A stretch of DNA of 5,641 nt from Planctomycetales bacterium (GTDB lineage Bacteria > Planctomycetota > Planctomycetia > Planctomycetales > Planctomycetaceae). Where the stretch lies: NCBI GenBank assembly GCA_020050375.1, contig JAGVKR010000647.1, positions 1 to 5,641 on the forward strand, given 5' to 3'. The notes under the pieces were generated by a model. The model saw only the letters and a list, made by a program, of their open reading frames with translations, did not search any database and was not told the DNA's origin. This document shows, one piece after another, positions 5,259 through 5,641 of this stretch. Numbering within the stretch: position 1 is the first letter of the stretch; each line of letters begins with the position of its first letter. The translations under genes and the position numbers were made by a program.

Positions 5259-5641
5259 GGACGCGCCCCTCCCGTGCTTTTCGCGGAAGTCGGCGCGGCT
5301 GCGTACTGCACGGTCGACGTCACCCCCACTCGTTCGAGCGGTCCTCGCAGACGCTCGTATGTTGAGTTGCCGCCGGGATAGACGACGAATTTCACGACCG
5401 GGAGCCAGTAGAAGTTCGCGGGGGGGGGACCCCAGTTGTGCACCGACTGTTCGATCCCATGCGTGACGCGCTGCATCAGCTCCTCGGTTTTATCTCCCGC
5501 ATTGACCGGAATCGCGGCGTCGTTGGGGCCGATCAGGATGCGATCGGGTTTTGCGTGAATTTCCAGTTTCTGTTCGAGCCCAATTCCAGCACGGCTGTGC
5601 GACTTGCCCCAGCGCTTCTTACCGCCCGGTGGCGGCGTCTC
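5255..5641 (-). CDS. C-terminal part of an uncharacterised protein in the ExbD-like operon (5' end outside window)
   Basis: The minus-strand frame is open from the window's right edge to a TGA at 5257-5255, about 128 residues. It begins ETPPPGGKKRWGKSHSRAG, a low-complexity Pro/Lys linker, and then turns into a compact domain: KLEIHAKPDRILIGPNDAAI, ELMQRVTHGIEQSVHNWGPP, NFYWLPVVKFVVYPGGNSTY and ERLRGPLERVGVTSTVQY. The 'FYWxPxVxFVVxPGGNxxYERL' stretch resembles the C-terminal domain of planctomycete membrane proteins found next to MotA/ExbB genes. By analogy with its neighbour, the missing N-terminus may carry an ExbD-like helix, but this is not visible. The last bases form ATGA with the next start, so the two are translationally coupled. 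A run of nine G on plus (5420-5428) encodes Pro-Pro-Pro here. Confidence 0.7.
   Translation of the reverse strand, partial: ETPPPGGKKRWGKSHSRAGIGLEQKLEIHAKPDRILIGPNDAAIPVNAGDKTEELMQRVTHGIEQSVHNWGPPPANFYWLPVVKFVVYPGGNSTYERLRGPLERVGVTSTVQYAAAPTSAKSTGGARP

Overview
The window looks like GC-rich chromosomal DNA from a member of the Planctomycetota. This is an inference. It rests on a DUF1080 (3-keto-disaccharide hydrolase family) remnant, small coiled-coil/TM proteins, ExbB/ExbD-like genes fused to long coiled coils, and spacers filled with AATGTC-type and GTAC-type short repeats. No rRNA, tRNA, CRISPR array or transposase gene was seen.

Layout, left to right. (1) Bases 1-593 (+) hold the C-terminal part of a protein ending in a 'YPxxLxxLxPxYxxxVP' tail domain. 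(2) Bases 595-874 (+) hold a decayed DUF1080 gene. It has lost its 5' end, has a frameshift in a C8 run and has lost its middle, yet both ends of the family are still readable. (3) Bases 875-1196 are non-coding, with several dyads and a fair sigma70-type promoter. They lead into (4) a small membrane-anchored protein (1197-1715, +) built of about five 22-residue beta repeats. (5) Convergent to it is a ClpP/crotonase-fold protein (1725-2321, -) that keeps Ser and His but appears to lack the catalytic Asp. (6) The 2322-2732 spacer is divergent and rich in repeats: heptamer tandem repeats plus a 23-bp inverted repeat. (7) A MotA/TolQ/ExbB-family protein with a long coiled-coil tail follows (2733-4007, +). 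(8) A short convergent spacer carries two further seven-base-periodic arrays. (9) A minus-strand operon enters from the right edge. It comprises the C-terminal end of one gene (5255-5641), joined by an ATGA overlap to an ExbD-like single-TM gene. That second gene is cut by an in-frame TAG at codon 53, and its coiled-coil and C-terminal domain continue in the same frame for about 300 further codons (to 4179).

The most coherent functional story is the right half. An ExbB/MotA-like channel subunit faces one, probably two, ExbD-like partner subunits, which suggests a planctomycete variant of the ion-driven 5TM/2TM motors (MotAB, TolQR, ExbBD, ZorAB). Whether it works here depends on the amber codon in the ExbD-like gene. 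That codon could be a real nonsense mutation, a readthrough site or a sequence error. The left half reads as ordinary accessory chromosome with one clear pseudogene.
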